From positions 10,784 to 74,783 of the forward strand of contig JBHIVA010000005.1 of assembly GCA_042138015.1 (NCBI GenBank): DNA of 64,000 nt, read 5' to 3'. Every line of letters begins with the position of its first letter. The stretch's first letter is position 1. The stretch is from TH1177 sp042138015. GTDB taxonomy: Archaea; Thermoproteota; Nitrososphaeria; Nitrososphaerales; Nitrososphaeraceae. Below the pieces are notes generated by a model. The model was not told where the DNA came from, did not search any database, and saw only the letters and a list, made by a program, of their open reading frames with translations. The position numbers were made by a program, and so were the translations under genes. Below, one piece after another: positions 26,718-36,269 of the stretch.

Positions 26718-27554
26718 TTATCTTTTCTTATTTTCACGGCAAGCAAGTTTCAAATCTGTTATGTAATTTCTCAATAGGTCTAGTAGCGTCTCTTTGTTTT
26801 CAGTTTCTTTTATTTTCCTTATTATAGCACTTCCTACAATTACTGCATCTGCTCCTGCTTCTATCATGTTCTTTACGTGTTCTGGTGTGTTTATTCCAAA
26901 TCCTGAAGCAATATTTATTTTCCCATTTGTTAATTTCTTAACTTTTTTTATAAATGTAAATGTATATTTATCGAATTTCTGTCTTTCACCAGTTATACCG
27001 AAAACTGAAACCACATATAGAAATCCACTGCAATTTTTAATAATCATCTTAAGCCTTAATTCGTTAGTGTTGGGAGAAGCCAAGAAGATTGTAGATAATC
27101 CATTTTTTCTAGCCGCATTAACATATTCTTCTGATTCTTCAATAGAAACATCTGGTAAGATATAACCATCAATCCCTTTTTTCTTTGCATCTCTAGAGAA
27201 CTCTTCAATACCTCTCCGAAATAAAATGTTAGAATATGTCATTATGATTAATGGAATTTCCGGATGTTTTACTCTAAGTCTTTGAGATAAATCTAAACAA
27301 TGTTGTGGTGTGATGCCAAGTGCTAATGAACTATGTAATGCTTCTTGTATTGTACTTCCATCAGCAATAGGATCTGAAAATGGAATTCCAATTTCTATCA
27401 TATCAGCACCACCCTCGATTAACGCATCGATAATATGTTCTGATGTTTTTATATCTGGATAGCCACCTACAACATAACATATTAAAGCTTTATCCCGCTT
27501 GTTTCGTAATTCTCTGAATTTTTTTTCAATTCTGTTTAAATTATTTTGTTCCAT
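26718..27554 (-). CDS. trpA: Tryptophan synthase alpha chain
   Basis: Cleaves indole-3-glycerol phosphate to indole and passes it to TrpB. TIM barrel with the catalytic Glu in DMIEIGIPFSDPIADGSTIQ (near residue 50) and the Asp of that segment. The phosphate-binding GFGINTPEHV and DAVIVGSAIIRK are at the end. The start MEQNNLNRIEKKF at 27554 has a GTGAT just before it, matching the archaeal anti-Shine-Dalgarno; the upstream GTG at 27563 overlaps that signal. It is the last gene of trpC-trpB-trpA. Confidence 0.96.
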   Translation of the reverse strand: MEQNNLNRIEKKFRELRNKRDKALICYVVGGYPDIKTSEHIIDALIEGGADMIEIGIPFSDPIADGSTIQEALHSSLALGITPQHCLDLSQRLRVKHPEIPLIIMTYSNILFRRGIEEFSRDAKKKGIDGYILPDVSIEESEEYVNAARKNGLSTIFLASPNTNELRLKMIIKNCSGFLYVVSVFGITGERQKFDKYTFTFIKKVKKLTNGKINIASGFGINTPEHVKNMIEAGADAVIVGSAIIRKIKETENKETLLDLLRNYITDLKLACRENKKR

Positions 27555-27566
27555 TAAAATCACATC

Positions 27567-28754
27567 TTATTTTTTCATAAGACTTTGAATTATTTCTACA
27601 TCTTTGTCACCTCTGCCTGATAATGTGATAACTATATTATCCGTAAGTTTCAATTTTTTTGCTAATTTCATCCCATAACTTATTGCGTGAGCAGATTCTA
27701 AGGCAGGAATTATTCCTTCATATTTAGATAGGATCATAAACGCTCTTATAGCTTCCTTATCGGTACATGATTTGTATATTACCCTCTTTTTCTCTTTCAA
27801 AAAAGAGTGTTCTGGACCTACTCCTGGATAATCTAATCCTGCAGATATACTATGTGTCTCCATTATTTGCCCTACACTGTCTTGCATTAGATACGTTTGC
27901 ATCCCATGAAGAATGCCTATTGATCCTGTTGCTAAAGTTGCAGAATGCTTTCCAGATTTAAGTCCAACTCCACCTGCCTCTATACCATACAACGATACTT
28001 CGTTATCTTCAATAAAAGGATAGAAAGAGCCTATTGCATTACTACCTCCACCTACACACGCAACAATGGCGGTTGGCAATCCATTAAATTTTTCAATACT
28101 CTGTTTTTTTATTTCTTTCCCTATTATACTCTGGAAATCTCTAACAATCATTGGATATGGATGAGGTCCTACCACCGACCCAATTACATAATATGTTGTT
28201 TTTACATTGGTTATCCAATCTCGTAATGCTTCATTAATTGCATCTTTTAGTGTTTGTGAACCTGATGTTACTTTATGAACTTTTGATCCCAACAGTTTCA
28301 TACGAAAAACATTAAGTTTCTGCCTTTCAATATCTTTTGATCCCATGTAGATTTCACAGTTGAGTCCAAAAACTGATGATGCTAAAGCCGTACCTACACC
28401 ATGTTGTCCAGCACCAGTCTCTGCTATGACCCTCTTTTTCCCCATTTTTTTTGCCAGTAAACATTGTCCAATAGTGTTATTTGTCTTATGAGCTCCGCCA
28501 TGAAGCAAATCCTCTCTTTTGAGATAAATCTTTGCTCCACCAACATACTTAGTTAAATTATTAGCAAAATATAATGGAGTAGGTCTACCTGCGTAATCTC
28601 TTAAATATTTGGATAATTCTGCTTTAAAATCATGATCAGCACTATATGTCGCATAAGACTTTTCTAATTCTTCTATAGCGGGCATTAACGTTTCTGGAAT
28701 AAATCTTCCTCCAAATTTTCCAAATTTACCCTTTTCAGGAAAATTATATTTCAT
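27567..28754 (-). CDS. trpB: Tryptophan synthase beta chain
   Basis: 395 residues, TrpB1 length. PLP-binding Lys is K90 in HGGAHKTNN; the phosphate loop is ACVGGGSNAIGSF (about 228). The C-terminal Ser/Gly-rich LSGRGDKD is also present. It condenses indole with serine to tryptophan. The stop lies a dozen bases before the trpA start, so the pair is co-transcribed and can form the alpha2beta2 complex. The N-terminal 'GKFGKFGGRFIPETLMPAIE' is standard for the TrpA-dependent form. Confidence 0.97.
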   Translation of the reverse strand: MKYNFPEKGKFGKFGGRFIPETLMPAIEELEKSYATYSADHDFKAELSKYLRDYAGRPTPLYFANNLTKYVGGAKIYLKREDLLHGGAHKTNNTIGQCLLAKKMGKKRVIAETGAGQHGVGTALASSVFGLNCEIYMGSKDIERQKLNVFRMKLLGSKVHKVTSGSQTLKDAINEALRDWITNVKTTYYVIGSVVGPHPYPMIVRDFQSIIGKEIKKQSIEKFNGLPTAIVACVGGGSNAIGSFYPFIEDNEVSLYGIEAGGVGLKSGKHSATLATGSIGILHGMQTYLMQDSVGQIMETHSISAGLDYPGVGPEHSFLKEKKRVIYKSCTDKEAIRAFMILSKYEGIIPALESAHAISYGMKLAKKLKLTDNIVITLSGRGDKDVEIIQSLMKK

Positions 28755-28837
28755 TTTGTAACAATGTTATTAAATTTACAGGAAAATATGAACTAATATA
28801 TTCAAGGAATTTTAGATTCAAATTGTGGAGTAAAAAT

Positions 28838-29686
28838 TCAATTCATACTATTTACTAATTCCATTAATTTGAATACGATGTTTTGATTTTTTTCCATTAA
28901 ACTTGTACCTATCAAAAAAGCATCTGCTCCCACATTCTTTAGATATCGGATTTGTTCTATTTTTTCTATACCACTTTCACTTACGATCAAATTTCTTCCC
29001 TTATCTCTTTTGGTTAGTAAATTTTCTGTAATTTTTAAATCGATTTTTAGGGTAGCTAGACTACGATTATTAATTCCAATTAAATCCTTCTTTTCAATTT
29101 TAAAATCTAATATCTCTTTAAATTCATCTTCTGTGTGTACCTCATACAGAATGTTCAATCCCTTTTTGTGTGAGTATTCTGAAAATTTTTCGATACTTCC
29201 TTCTGTTAAATCTTTATCAAAAATAGTCTTTATTAATAGTATATAATCTGCACCAATTTTCTTTGCGCAATCTATTTGTGTTTCGCTTACAATAATATCT
29301 TTCATTAACATTGGAATAGATACATTCTTTCTAACGGTAACAAAATTATTAATAGATCCGTTGAAAAGATATTTTTGTGTTAATACTGAAATTGCTACTG
29401 CCCCTCCTTTTACCATTTGTTTAGCAATATATATTAAATCAACATTCTTAGTTTCAATTATCTGGCCCTTCGAAGGTGATGCTAATTTCACCTCTCCTAT
29501 TATAGGAATTTTTTTAATATTCTTCATAATACGTATGTCATTTGTTAAATCCAATGCATCATGAGGTCGATCAAAATCCAAATCATACAATCCTTCATCT
29601 ATTGATCTAAATGAATTTTCAACTAATTTTTTCAACATGTTTCTTTCATTGTCTACGGAAAAAAAACGGCTCAATCTTCTATGCAC
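28838..29686 (-). CDS. trpC: Indole-3-glycerol phosphate synthase
   Basis: 282 residues, TIM barrel. Typical segments are IPIIGEVKLASPSKGQI (catalytic Lys of the 'E-K-x-SPS' block, here VKLASPSKG), AVAISVLTQKYLFNGS, LIGINNRSLATLKIDL, and the final SESGIEKIEQIRYLKNVGAD with FLIGTSLM. It closes the indole ring from CdRP. A later start at the Met about 17 residues in is possible. It is first in the trpCBA operon, 83 bases before trpB; the early trp genes are not in the window. Confidence 0.94.
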   Translation of the reverse strand: MHRRLSRFFSVDNERNMLKKLVENSFRSIDEGLYDLDFDRPHDALDLTNDIRIMKNIKKIPIIGEVKLASPSKGQIIETKNVDLIYIAKQMVKGGAVAISVLTQKYLFNGSINNFVTVRKNVSIPMLMKDIIVSETQIDCAKKIGADYILLIKTIFDKDLTEGSIEKFSEYSHKKGLNILYEVHTEDEFKEILDFKIEKKDLIGINNRSLATLKIDLKITENLLTKRDKGRNLIVSESGIEKIEQIRYLKNVGADAFLIGTSLMEKNQNIVFKLMELVNSMN

Positions 29687-29812
29687 CCTTAATATTAATC
29701 AATTTATTGATGTTATATTTATTGTGACAATGAATTAATTAAAACTAGAAAAATTTTCTTTGATAAGATAAAAAAAAGTAATACTTAATTATTTTTAAGT
29801 ACATTCAAACTT

Positions 29813-31147
29813 ATGACTAAGGTAGTAAATAAAGAATTATCGATCCTTCTTTCTGAATTTACCGAAGTCAGGAAGTTAACCGAAAATCTATTTAAACCGT
29901 TAAAAATAGAAGATGCTGTCATTCAATCTGATCCTTTTGGCAGTCCACCAAATTGGCATATTTCCCATGTCACTTGGTTCTTTCATAAAGTACTTCTAAA
30001 ATACGGCAACGATTTATCCATCAATAAAATAAATCTTGACTATTTAAATTCATATTATCAGAAATTTGAAAAAATTTTACCAAAAGATCAAAGAGGAAGA
30101 TATCCGCGACCTACTATAGCAGAAAGTCTTCTCTACAGAGAAACAATTGACAAGAATATACTTTCATTTTTGGAAGGGCTAGACTACCAAAATTCCATGG
30201 TCTCAGAGATAATTTATGACATACAGTTGGCAAACCAACATGAAATGCAACATCAAGAATTAATGATTTATGACTTTCAAAATTATTTTGAGAGATTTCC
30301 AGATCCTTACGATAACTATAAACCTTTCAAAATAAATGGATCTCATGAATATAATTCAAAAGAAAACTTTGAAGAAATGATATCTATTCCTGGTGGGATT
30401 TACGATCTAGGGTTTCCAGGAAAGGGATTTTCATATGATAATGAATTACCAGAACATAAGGTCTATTTATATCCTTATAAAATAGATGCTACTCCAGTTT
30501 CAAATGGAGATTTCATGAAATTTATTGATAACGGTGGATATCAGGATTATAAATATTGGTTATCTGACGGATGGGATCTTGTTCAAGAGCTTGAATGGCA
30601 GTCTCCTCTCTATTGGTCTAAAAGAGATGGGATCTGGTTAAAAAAAGATTTTTTTGGGCTAAATCCTATACAACTTGATGACCCTGTCATAAACCTAAGC
30701 TATTATGAAGCAGATGCATATGCAAGATGGGCGGGAAAAAGACTACCTACAGAAGCAGAGTGGGAGAAAGCAGCTAGTTGGAATGAAGATCTTAAGAGAA
30801 AATTAGTTTATCCATGGGGAAATTCTTCTCCGAAACCTGAAAATGCCAACCTACTTGAATCATTTCTTTGGAAACCATCTAAATGCGGTTCTTATGTAAA
30901 TGGAAAGAGTTTTTACGGCTGCTATCAGATGATTGGTGATGTATGGGAATGGACATGCTCTGAATATTCACTGTATCCAGGTTTTAAATCAAAATTTTCA
31001 GAATATACTGATAAATGGGCTATTAATCAGAAGGTTTTACGCGGAGGATCATTTGCTACACCAAGAAAGCAAATTAGAAACAGTTATAGAAATTACTTTA
31101 AACCTCATGAAAGAATAATGTTTGCTGGATTTCGCTGTGCTAAATAA
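29813..31147 (+). CDS. egtB: Ergothioneine biosynthesis sulfoxide synthase-like protein EgtB
   Basis: 444 residues. The N-terminal DinB-like part supplies iron ligands: NWHISHVTWFFHK and the HxxxHxE set in NQHEMQHQELM (about residues 140-150). The C-terminal half is an FGE-sulfatase (formylglycine-generating enzyme-like) domain (ISIPGGIYDLGFPGKGF... DVWEWTCSEYSLYPGF... RGGSFATPRKQIRNSYRN). EgtB oxidatively joins a sulfur donor to trimethylhistidine (hercynine). It meets egtD tail to tail with 8 bases between, so the two-gene pathway core is complete here. Confidence 0.93.
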   Translation: MTKVVNKELSILLSEFTEVRKLTENLFKPLKIEDAVIQSDPFGSPPNWHISHVTWFFHKVLLKYGNDLSINKINLDYLNSYYQKFEKILPKDQRGRYPRPTIAESLLYRETIDKNILSFLEGLDYQNSMVSEIIYDIQLANQHEMQHQELMIYDFQNYFERFPDPYDNYKPFKINGSHEYNSKENFEEMISIPGGIYDLGFPGKGFSYDNELPEHKVYLYPYKIDATPVSNGDFMKFIDNGGYQDYKYWLSDGWDLVQELEWQSPLYWSKRDGIWLKKDFFGLNPIQLDDPVINLSYYEADAYARWAGKRLPTEAEWEKAASWNEDLKRKLVYPWGNSSPKPENANLLESFLWKPSKCGSYVNGKSFYGCYQMIGDVWEWTCSEYSLYPGFKSKFSEYTDKWAINQKVLRGGSFATPRKQIRNSYRNYFKPHERIMFAGFRCAK

Positions 31148-31155
31148 TATATTTC

Positions 31156-32157
31156 CTAAATTGGGGTTAATAAGGATAAACTAAACCAATTATTATCATC
31201 AACAAAATGTTTTTGTACTGTCAAGTTGCTATTATTAGCTAAATCATTAATATCTTCTAGTTTATATTTGTATGAATTTTCTGTGTGAATAGTTTCATCT
31301 TTTTGAAAATTAAATGATTTATTGAGCTTTCTTATATTGATACTTTGTTTAATTTTGGAAACTAAATGCATCTCGATTCTTTTTTTGTCTTCATTAAAGA
31401 ATGCAAAGTGTTTAAATAAATCTAGATTAAATTCCCCCCATAATTCTCTATTTATTCTGTTAAGCAAATTCAAATTGAATTGAGAAGTTATACCTTCACT
31501 GTCATTATATGCTAATTCTAAAATTTCTTTTTTCTTTATTAAATCGAATCCTATTAATAAAAAATCATTATAATTCAATCCAGTACTAATTGTTTTTAAA
31601 AAGTATATGGCATCTTTAGGTTCTAAGTTTCCCAAGCTTGATCCTAAAAATAAAATCAACTTTTTATCAGGTTTATAATGATCCAAATTCATATATTCAT
31701 TAGCCTGTTTTATTCCATCAAAATAATCAGATGCAATAGGATGGATGGTTATTTGTGGTAAGTCATTTGATAGATTTTTAGTACTATTAAATAACATCTC
31801 ATAAGATACATCTATAGGAAAATATTGCAAATTATTATCTTGTTTATCAAGAAAATACTTTAGAATAATTTTGGTTTTTTTTGAACTTCCACTACCTAAT
31901 TCAATAATGGACACATTTCTTTCTCCAAAATGGTTCAAAAGTGCTTTAATATTTTTTAAGATAATTGTATATTCAGTTCTGGTTACATAATATTCTGGTT
32001 GTAAACAAATCAGCTCGAAAAGCTCAGAACCCTTCTTATCGTAAAAATACTTTGGATTGATAAATTTTCTTTCCCTTTCAAGTCCAAATTTAACATCTCT
32101 GGCAAATTCATCCAGATCTTTCTGACTACTATCCTGTTCAAGCAAATGATATACCAC
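31156..32157 (-). CDS. egtD: Histidine N-alpha-methyltransferase EgtD
   Basis: AdoMet-dependent enzyme that makes hercynine from histidine. Signature segments: NPKYFYDKKGSELFELICL with PEYYVTRTEYTII, the AdoMet loop IIELGSGSSKKTKIIL, LFLGSSLGNLEP, and EMHLVSKIKQSINI near the end. The GTG at 32157 gives 333 residues and an N-terminus that aligns in length with known EgtD. The ATG at 32253 would add a hydrophobic stretch foreign to a cytosolic enzyme, but it cannot be excluded. Convergent with egtB. Confidence 0.92.
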   Translation of the reverse strand: MVYHLLEQDSSQKDLDEFARDVKFGLERERKFINPKYFYDKKGSELFELICLQPEYYVTRTEYTIILKNIKALLNHFGERNVSIIELGSGSSKKTKIILKYFLDKQDNNLQYFPIDVSYEMLFNSTKNLSNDLPQITIHPIASDYFDGIKQANEYMNLDHYKPDKKLILFLGSSLGNLEPKDAIYFLKTISTGLNYNDFLLIGFDLIKKKEILELAYNDSEGITSQFNLNLLNRINRELWGEFNLDLFKHFAFFNEDKKRIEMHLVSKIKQSINIRKLNKSFNFQKDETIHTENSYKYKLEDINDLANNSNLTVQKHFVDDNNWFSLSLLTPI

Positions 32158-32601
32158 TATAGATCTTATAATTATTAAATTCTTTGATAATATTCCACAA
32201 AAATTTCTATTGAGAAAAAAAAATAAAATAATTTTTGCAGAAGAATGTTTCAATTATAGTTATCGTAAATTTCAATAGAATAACTATATCTATCATCTAA
32301 AAAATACTAGAAGAAAAAATAAAAAGCTATTAAGAGGATTTAAAAATTGTTAGTAATATCAATATCAATATTAGTCCACAAAATACTTTTATTTTTATTA
32401 TATACAAATAATAATAAATTTTACAAAGACAAGATAATTGAACAATCATAAATCTTTAAGTTATATATAATTATACTACTTGTTATTCTCCATTTTTTTA
32501 TATAGAATTGGTTTTCTATATTCATCAAATCAGCGCAAGCTAATTAACTAATCTCAATATGAAAGTCTAAATATCCAGATAAAATTCACTTATTTATACT
32601 A
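32158..32601. other. Upstream region of egtD and tRNA-Leu
   Basis: AT-rich. Includes the unlikely N-terminal extension of egtD (to 32253) and the promoter of the plus-strand tRNA; no other feature seen. Confidence 0.4.
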
Positions 32602-32706
32602 GGAGGAGTCGCGAAGCCTGGTCAAACGCGCAGGACTCAAGATCTAAGGAAAAAATGAGTCATCCCGTCCTTTAGGGGTTCGTGGGTTCAAATCCCACCT
32701 CCTCCA
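32602..32706 (+). tRNA. tRNA-Leu(CAA) with a 20-nt intron
   Basis: Acceptor GGAGGAG (32602-32608) pairs with CTCCTCC (32699-32705), discriminator A at 32706. T arm GTGGG-TTCAAAT-CCCAC. Anticodon CAA at 32638-32640. An intron at 32642-32661 follows position 37. A bulge-helix-bulge is visible: CTCA (32636-32639) pairs TGAG (32656-32659), with 3-nt bulges AGA and TCA cut after their second base, and outer GGA/TCC. The long variable arm fits Leu. The mature anticodon stem has one A-C mismatch (28-42). Confidence 0.93.
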
Positions 32707-33530
32707 TTGAATCCTCAATTAGGTAAGAGGTTTTTGATTTCACACAACAATGGATATTGTCAAGATATTTTTGAGATTTTATCATTAGGATAAAATGTGA
32801 ATATAGACCGCATAGTACATTTGTGACGTCTATATTAGAGGTTTTAATCTCATTACTATATAATCGTGAGCTATTTAGTTGCTTTCCGTAAAAAGATAAT
32901 TGATGACATCATGATGAAGACATTATTATGTTCCTAAATTTAGAATCCTATATTTTCCGTTATATTTATATATTATGTTAAAATGATCAATAAATCTTTT
33001 TCTAGTAACTTAAAAATATAAATAAAATCTCATGTTATAAAATGGTGTTACTTTTTTCATTTATATTATATTATCCCACGACTTTGTTGTAACACTATAC
33101 CTGTGCTGATGTCACCTTTTGGTATTTAGTATGGATTTTCTTATAGAATCATTTTGAAAATTCCTTAAAGTCGTTTAAAATTATATATATTAAACACGAC
33201 AATTAACATTTTTTATGTTTATTTGATACGGTATGGAAATCTAATTAGAAAATATAGTATAAGCTAAATGGTATACAATACACACGGATTTTTTCTGGGA
33301 CAATTTATTGGGAGATATGACAATTCACCGCCAACATACCAACTCATGAAATAAACTATCTTTATTTGATAAAATAAGATAAAACATTAACCCCAGATAT
33401 GAGATACATATAAGGCTAAGAATTCGTTTTCTATTTACAGACTAACTATCGATTAGATTTTTACTCAGATGAATAAATTACAAATACTTGCAATGTAAAC
33501 TTACAAGATATTAATCTCTTTTAAAAACAT
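32707..33530. other. Gene-free stretch after tRNA-Leu
   Basis: More than 800 AT-rich bases with no ORF of natural composition, no tRNA and no clear repeat. A structured RNA with weak primary sequence conservation cannot be excluded by eye. Confidence 0.4.
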
Positions 33531-33767
33531 TTGTCATTGAGCTGCAAGGGATTATGTGATAGGTTTAACAGTAAGAGAGGAGGGAAATACTCTTTGTATG
33601 CTCAAAACTTCAAAAGATGCTCTCATTGTACTATTTATATAAAATGCGAAGGGAACAGATGTCCCTGTTGCCGATACCCACTACGTCATAACAGACGATC
33701 AAATACTAGAACAATATCAAATATAAAACGTATTACTCATAATTTTTATGCCTTAAAATATTCTTAG
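33531..33767 (+). CDS. Small zinc-ribbon protein (78 aa)
   Basis: TTG start (33531 or 33537). The product reads SCKGLCDRFNSKRGGKYSLY, then NFKRCSHCTIYIKCEGNRCP with CCRYPLRHNRR. The pattern CKGLC...CxxC...CPCC with GG-KY between is a recurrent small archaeal zinc-ribbon family (typically CKGIC-RYKAKKP-GRY-GQKRCQ-C-IFI-WDG-WCPCCGYRLR). Here the WDG is replaced by CEG and the GY by RY. Probably a nucleic-acid-binding or regulatory protein; many copies usually exist per genome. The C-terminal 20 residues look degenerate. Confidence 0.6.
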   Translation: MSLSCKGLCDRFNSKRGGKYSLYAQNFKRCSHCTIYIKCEGNRCPCCRYPLRHNRRSNTRTISNIKRITHNFYALKYS

Positions 33768-33924
33768 AATTTTGACAAATAGTATTAGTAATATTTAAAA
33801 CATATCTGTGAAGCTTAGAATTCAACAATCCTTGATTTCCAGAGCAAAAAAAAGAGATCAGCGATGTAATAATAATAACCTACTAACTTATTTTACCGAG
33901 ATAGGAATTTTTTTGGTGTCCTGA

Positions 33925-34830
33925 ATGATTAACCTCATTATCATACTCAATTACTTGACACTGATAAGATTTCCTAATATTTTTACTACAATACCCAATA
34001 TAATATTAGGATATTTTTTATTTACTGATATAAAAGACACAGATTATCTAGATTTATCAATATTATTACTGGTATCTATTTTATTATATATAGGAGGGGT
34101 CGTACTAAATGATTATTTTGACCTCAAAAAAGACAAAAATGAAAGACCTTCAAGACCACTTCCCTCGAATAAAATACCAAAAAGAAATGCTATCTATATA
34201 TGCATCTCATGCTTTACATCTGCTTTATTTCTTTCCAGTTATACGAGTCTTACAGCATTTTTACTAACTATCACAATTTTGATCTTGATTTTTATATACA
34301 ATTCATATTCGAAAGAACGTATTTCAGGTCCTCCTAACATGGGATTGATCAGAAGTTTTAACATTCTATTAGGAGCAAGTACCTCCTTCTCATTTTCAGC
34401 GTTTAATCTTCAATTACCTGATCCAAAGATTCCTATCATCATTCTTTTTGAATTCTTGTATGTTTTTCTGATAACATTGCTTAGCCGAAATGAAACGGAA
34501 AAACAGTATTTTAATACAAAATTTCTTTTAATCTCTTCAATAATTTATTTCATGATATTCTCAATTATTTTTTTAATTTTACTAGGCATTTTTAATATCA
34601 GTTCAATAATAAACGTAAGTATTTTCACTACAGTAATAATTTATGTACACTACCTCTCATTTAAAAAAAACAAGTTTTCGATCCAAAAATTGATCTCGGT
34701 TCTAATAGTTCTTATGATAGTGTTTGATTCCATTTTTATTACTGATAGTATAGGAATTTCATATGGTTTGATGATACTTTTGCTAGCGCCTTTAACAATA
34801 TTTCTATCAAAAAAAATGTACATGACTTAA
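33925..34830 (+). CDS. UbiA-family prenyltransferase, EboC-like
   Basis: 301 residues with about eight hydrophobic segments. The first Asp-rich motif is in VVLNDYFDLKKDKNERPSRP (residues about 60-80), binding prenyl diphosphate through Mg. After it, 'NSYSKERISGPPNMGLIRSF...NILLGAS' matches the 'GPLxMGLxRxxNxLLGxS' block of EboC-type proteins rather than the menaquinone or GGGP enzymes. Membrane enzyme of unknown acceptor. It heads a same-strand trio with a phosphodiesterase-like gene (80 bases on) and a TIM-barrel gene, an arrangement recalling the ebo cluster. Confidence 0.75.
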   Translation: MINLIIILNYLTLIRFPNIFTTIPNIILGYFLFTDIKDTDYLDLSILLLVSILLYIGGVVLNDYFDLKKDKNERPSRPLPSNKIPKRNAIYICISCFTSALFLSSYTSLTAFLLTITILILIFIYNSYSKERISGPPNMGLIRSFNILLGASTSFSFSAFNLQLPDPKIPIIILFEFLYVFLITLLSRNETEKQYFNTKFLLISSIIYFMIFSIIFLILLGIFNISSIINVSIFTTVIIYVHYLSFKKNKFSIQKLISVLIVLMIVFDSIFITDSIGISYGLMILLLAPLTIFLSKKMYMT

Positions 34831-34910
34831 TTTCAATCTATTCTGAGACACTTTTTTTAAAAATATCTGGTTCAAACAGCATTATTTAAATTAAATACTC
34901 TCTAGATCAT

Positions 34911-36251
34911 ATGAAAATTATGAGAAAACATACTATAATCATTGATATCGTAGGACTTGAAGAAAAACACCTTGATTCAAATTTACTTCCTGTAATTACC
35001 AATATAGCTAATCAAGGAGAATCTTGCAAGTTAAAACCGGTATTTCCTGCGGTGACATGTACTATGCAAACTAGTATACTATCCGGTGAATATCCAGATA
35101 GGCACGGAATTATATCAAACGGATTTATGGATCGTAAAACATATAATGTATCATTTTGGGAACAATACAGTTCGCTTGTCCAAGTCCCAAGGATCTGGGA
35201 TGTTATAAAATTTAGAAATTCAAATATGAATACAGCTGTACTTTTTTATCAGAATACTCTGTATTCCAATTCAGATTATATAATAACACCAAAACCAATC
35301 CATCTAGAAAATGAAATGATAATGTGGTGTTATTCAAAACCTGTTGGTTTTTATGAAGAAGTTTCTAAAATGATAGGTGGCTTCGACTTGTCAAAATATT
35401 GGGGTCCATTTTCATCGCAGGTGTCAAGCGAATGGATTTGTAATGCAACTAAATATACAGTTGAAAAGTACAGGCCAAACCTCTTGTTTACTTATATTCC
35501 TCACGTTGATTATTCGGCTCAACGGTTTGGGAAAAATAGTTCAAAAGTACGTGAGGATCTTGTAAATGCAGATAAATTGGTTGGTGAGATTATTCAATCT
35601 ACAAAAAAAATAGGCATATCAGATGATACTCAATTTATCATTTTTTCAGAATATTCTTTTAACGATGTCAATGGTGCTATTAATATCAATCTAATTCTCA
35701 GGGAAAATGGTTTCCTTAGTGTAAGACAAATAAATGGAAAAGAGTATGTAGATTTTGAATTTAGCAAAGCTTTTGCAGTCGTTGATCATCAAATTGCTAA
35801 TATATATATTAAATTCAAAGAGGATGTTCCAGATATATTGAATCTTTTAAAAAATATTAATGATATTGAAATGATAATGGCTAATGAAGAAAAACAGTTT
35901 TATCATATTAACCATGAACGTGCGGGAGATATAATAGTAGTATCAAAGAGTGATAAGTGGTTTGCGTATTATTGGTGGTATGATATAGATCACGCTCCTA
36001 ATTTTGCAAGACGAGTGGATATTCATAGAAAACCGGGTTATGATCCACTTGAATTATTTTTTAATTCTCAAACTAAATCAATTTCATTCGACACCTCCTT
36101 AATCAAAGGTTCACATGGAAGACCCTACAATTCAGAGACATTGGAAGGATATTCATTGTATGTTTCTAATGTTAATTCTGATATTCAAAGGGATTCAGAT
36201 AATTCAATAAATGCAACCTCCATTGGAAAATACTTAATCGATTCACTTTAA
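34911..36251 (+). CDS. Alkaline phosphatase/nucleotide pyrophosphatase-superfamily protein, EboF-like
   Basis: 446 residues. The nucleophile region is VFPAVTCTMQTSILSGEYPD followed by RHGIISNGF (residues about 43-72), typical of type I phosphodiesterases; the Thr after 'AVTC' is the likely nucleophile. A second metal segment is FTYIPHVDYSAQRFG. Further His ligands lie in DIDHAPNF and SHGRPYN. No signal peptide, so probably cytosolic. It sits between the UbiA-like and isomerase-like genes, 18 bases before the latter. The substrate is unknown. Confidence 0.78.
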   Translation: MKIMRKHTIIIDIVGLEEKHLDSNLLPVITNIANQGESCKLKPVFPAVTCTMQTSILSGEYPDRHGIISNGFMDRKTYNVSFWEQYSSLVQVPRIWDVIKFRNSNMNTAVLFYQNTLYSNSDYIITPKPIHLENEMIMWCYSKPVGFYEEVSKMIGGFDLSKYWGPFSSQVSSEWICNATKYTVEKYRPNLLFTYIPHVDYSAQRFGKNSSKVREDLVNADKLVGEIIQSTKKIGISDDTQFIIFSEYSFNDVNGAININLILRENGFLSVRQINGKEYVDFEFSKAFAVVDHQIANIYIKFKEDVPDILNLLKNINDIEMIMANEEKQFYHINHERAGDIIVVSKSDKWFAYYWWYDIDHAPNFARRVDIHRKPGYDPLELFFNSQTKSISFDTSLIKGSHGRPYNSETLEGYSLYVSNVNSDIQRDSDNSINATSIGKYLIDSL

Positions 36252-36269
36252 ATCACTAAGGAACTGTTC

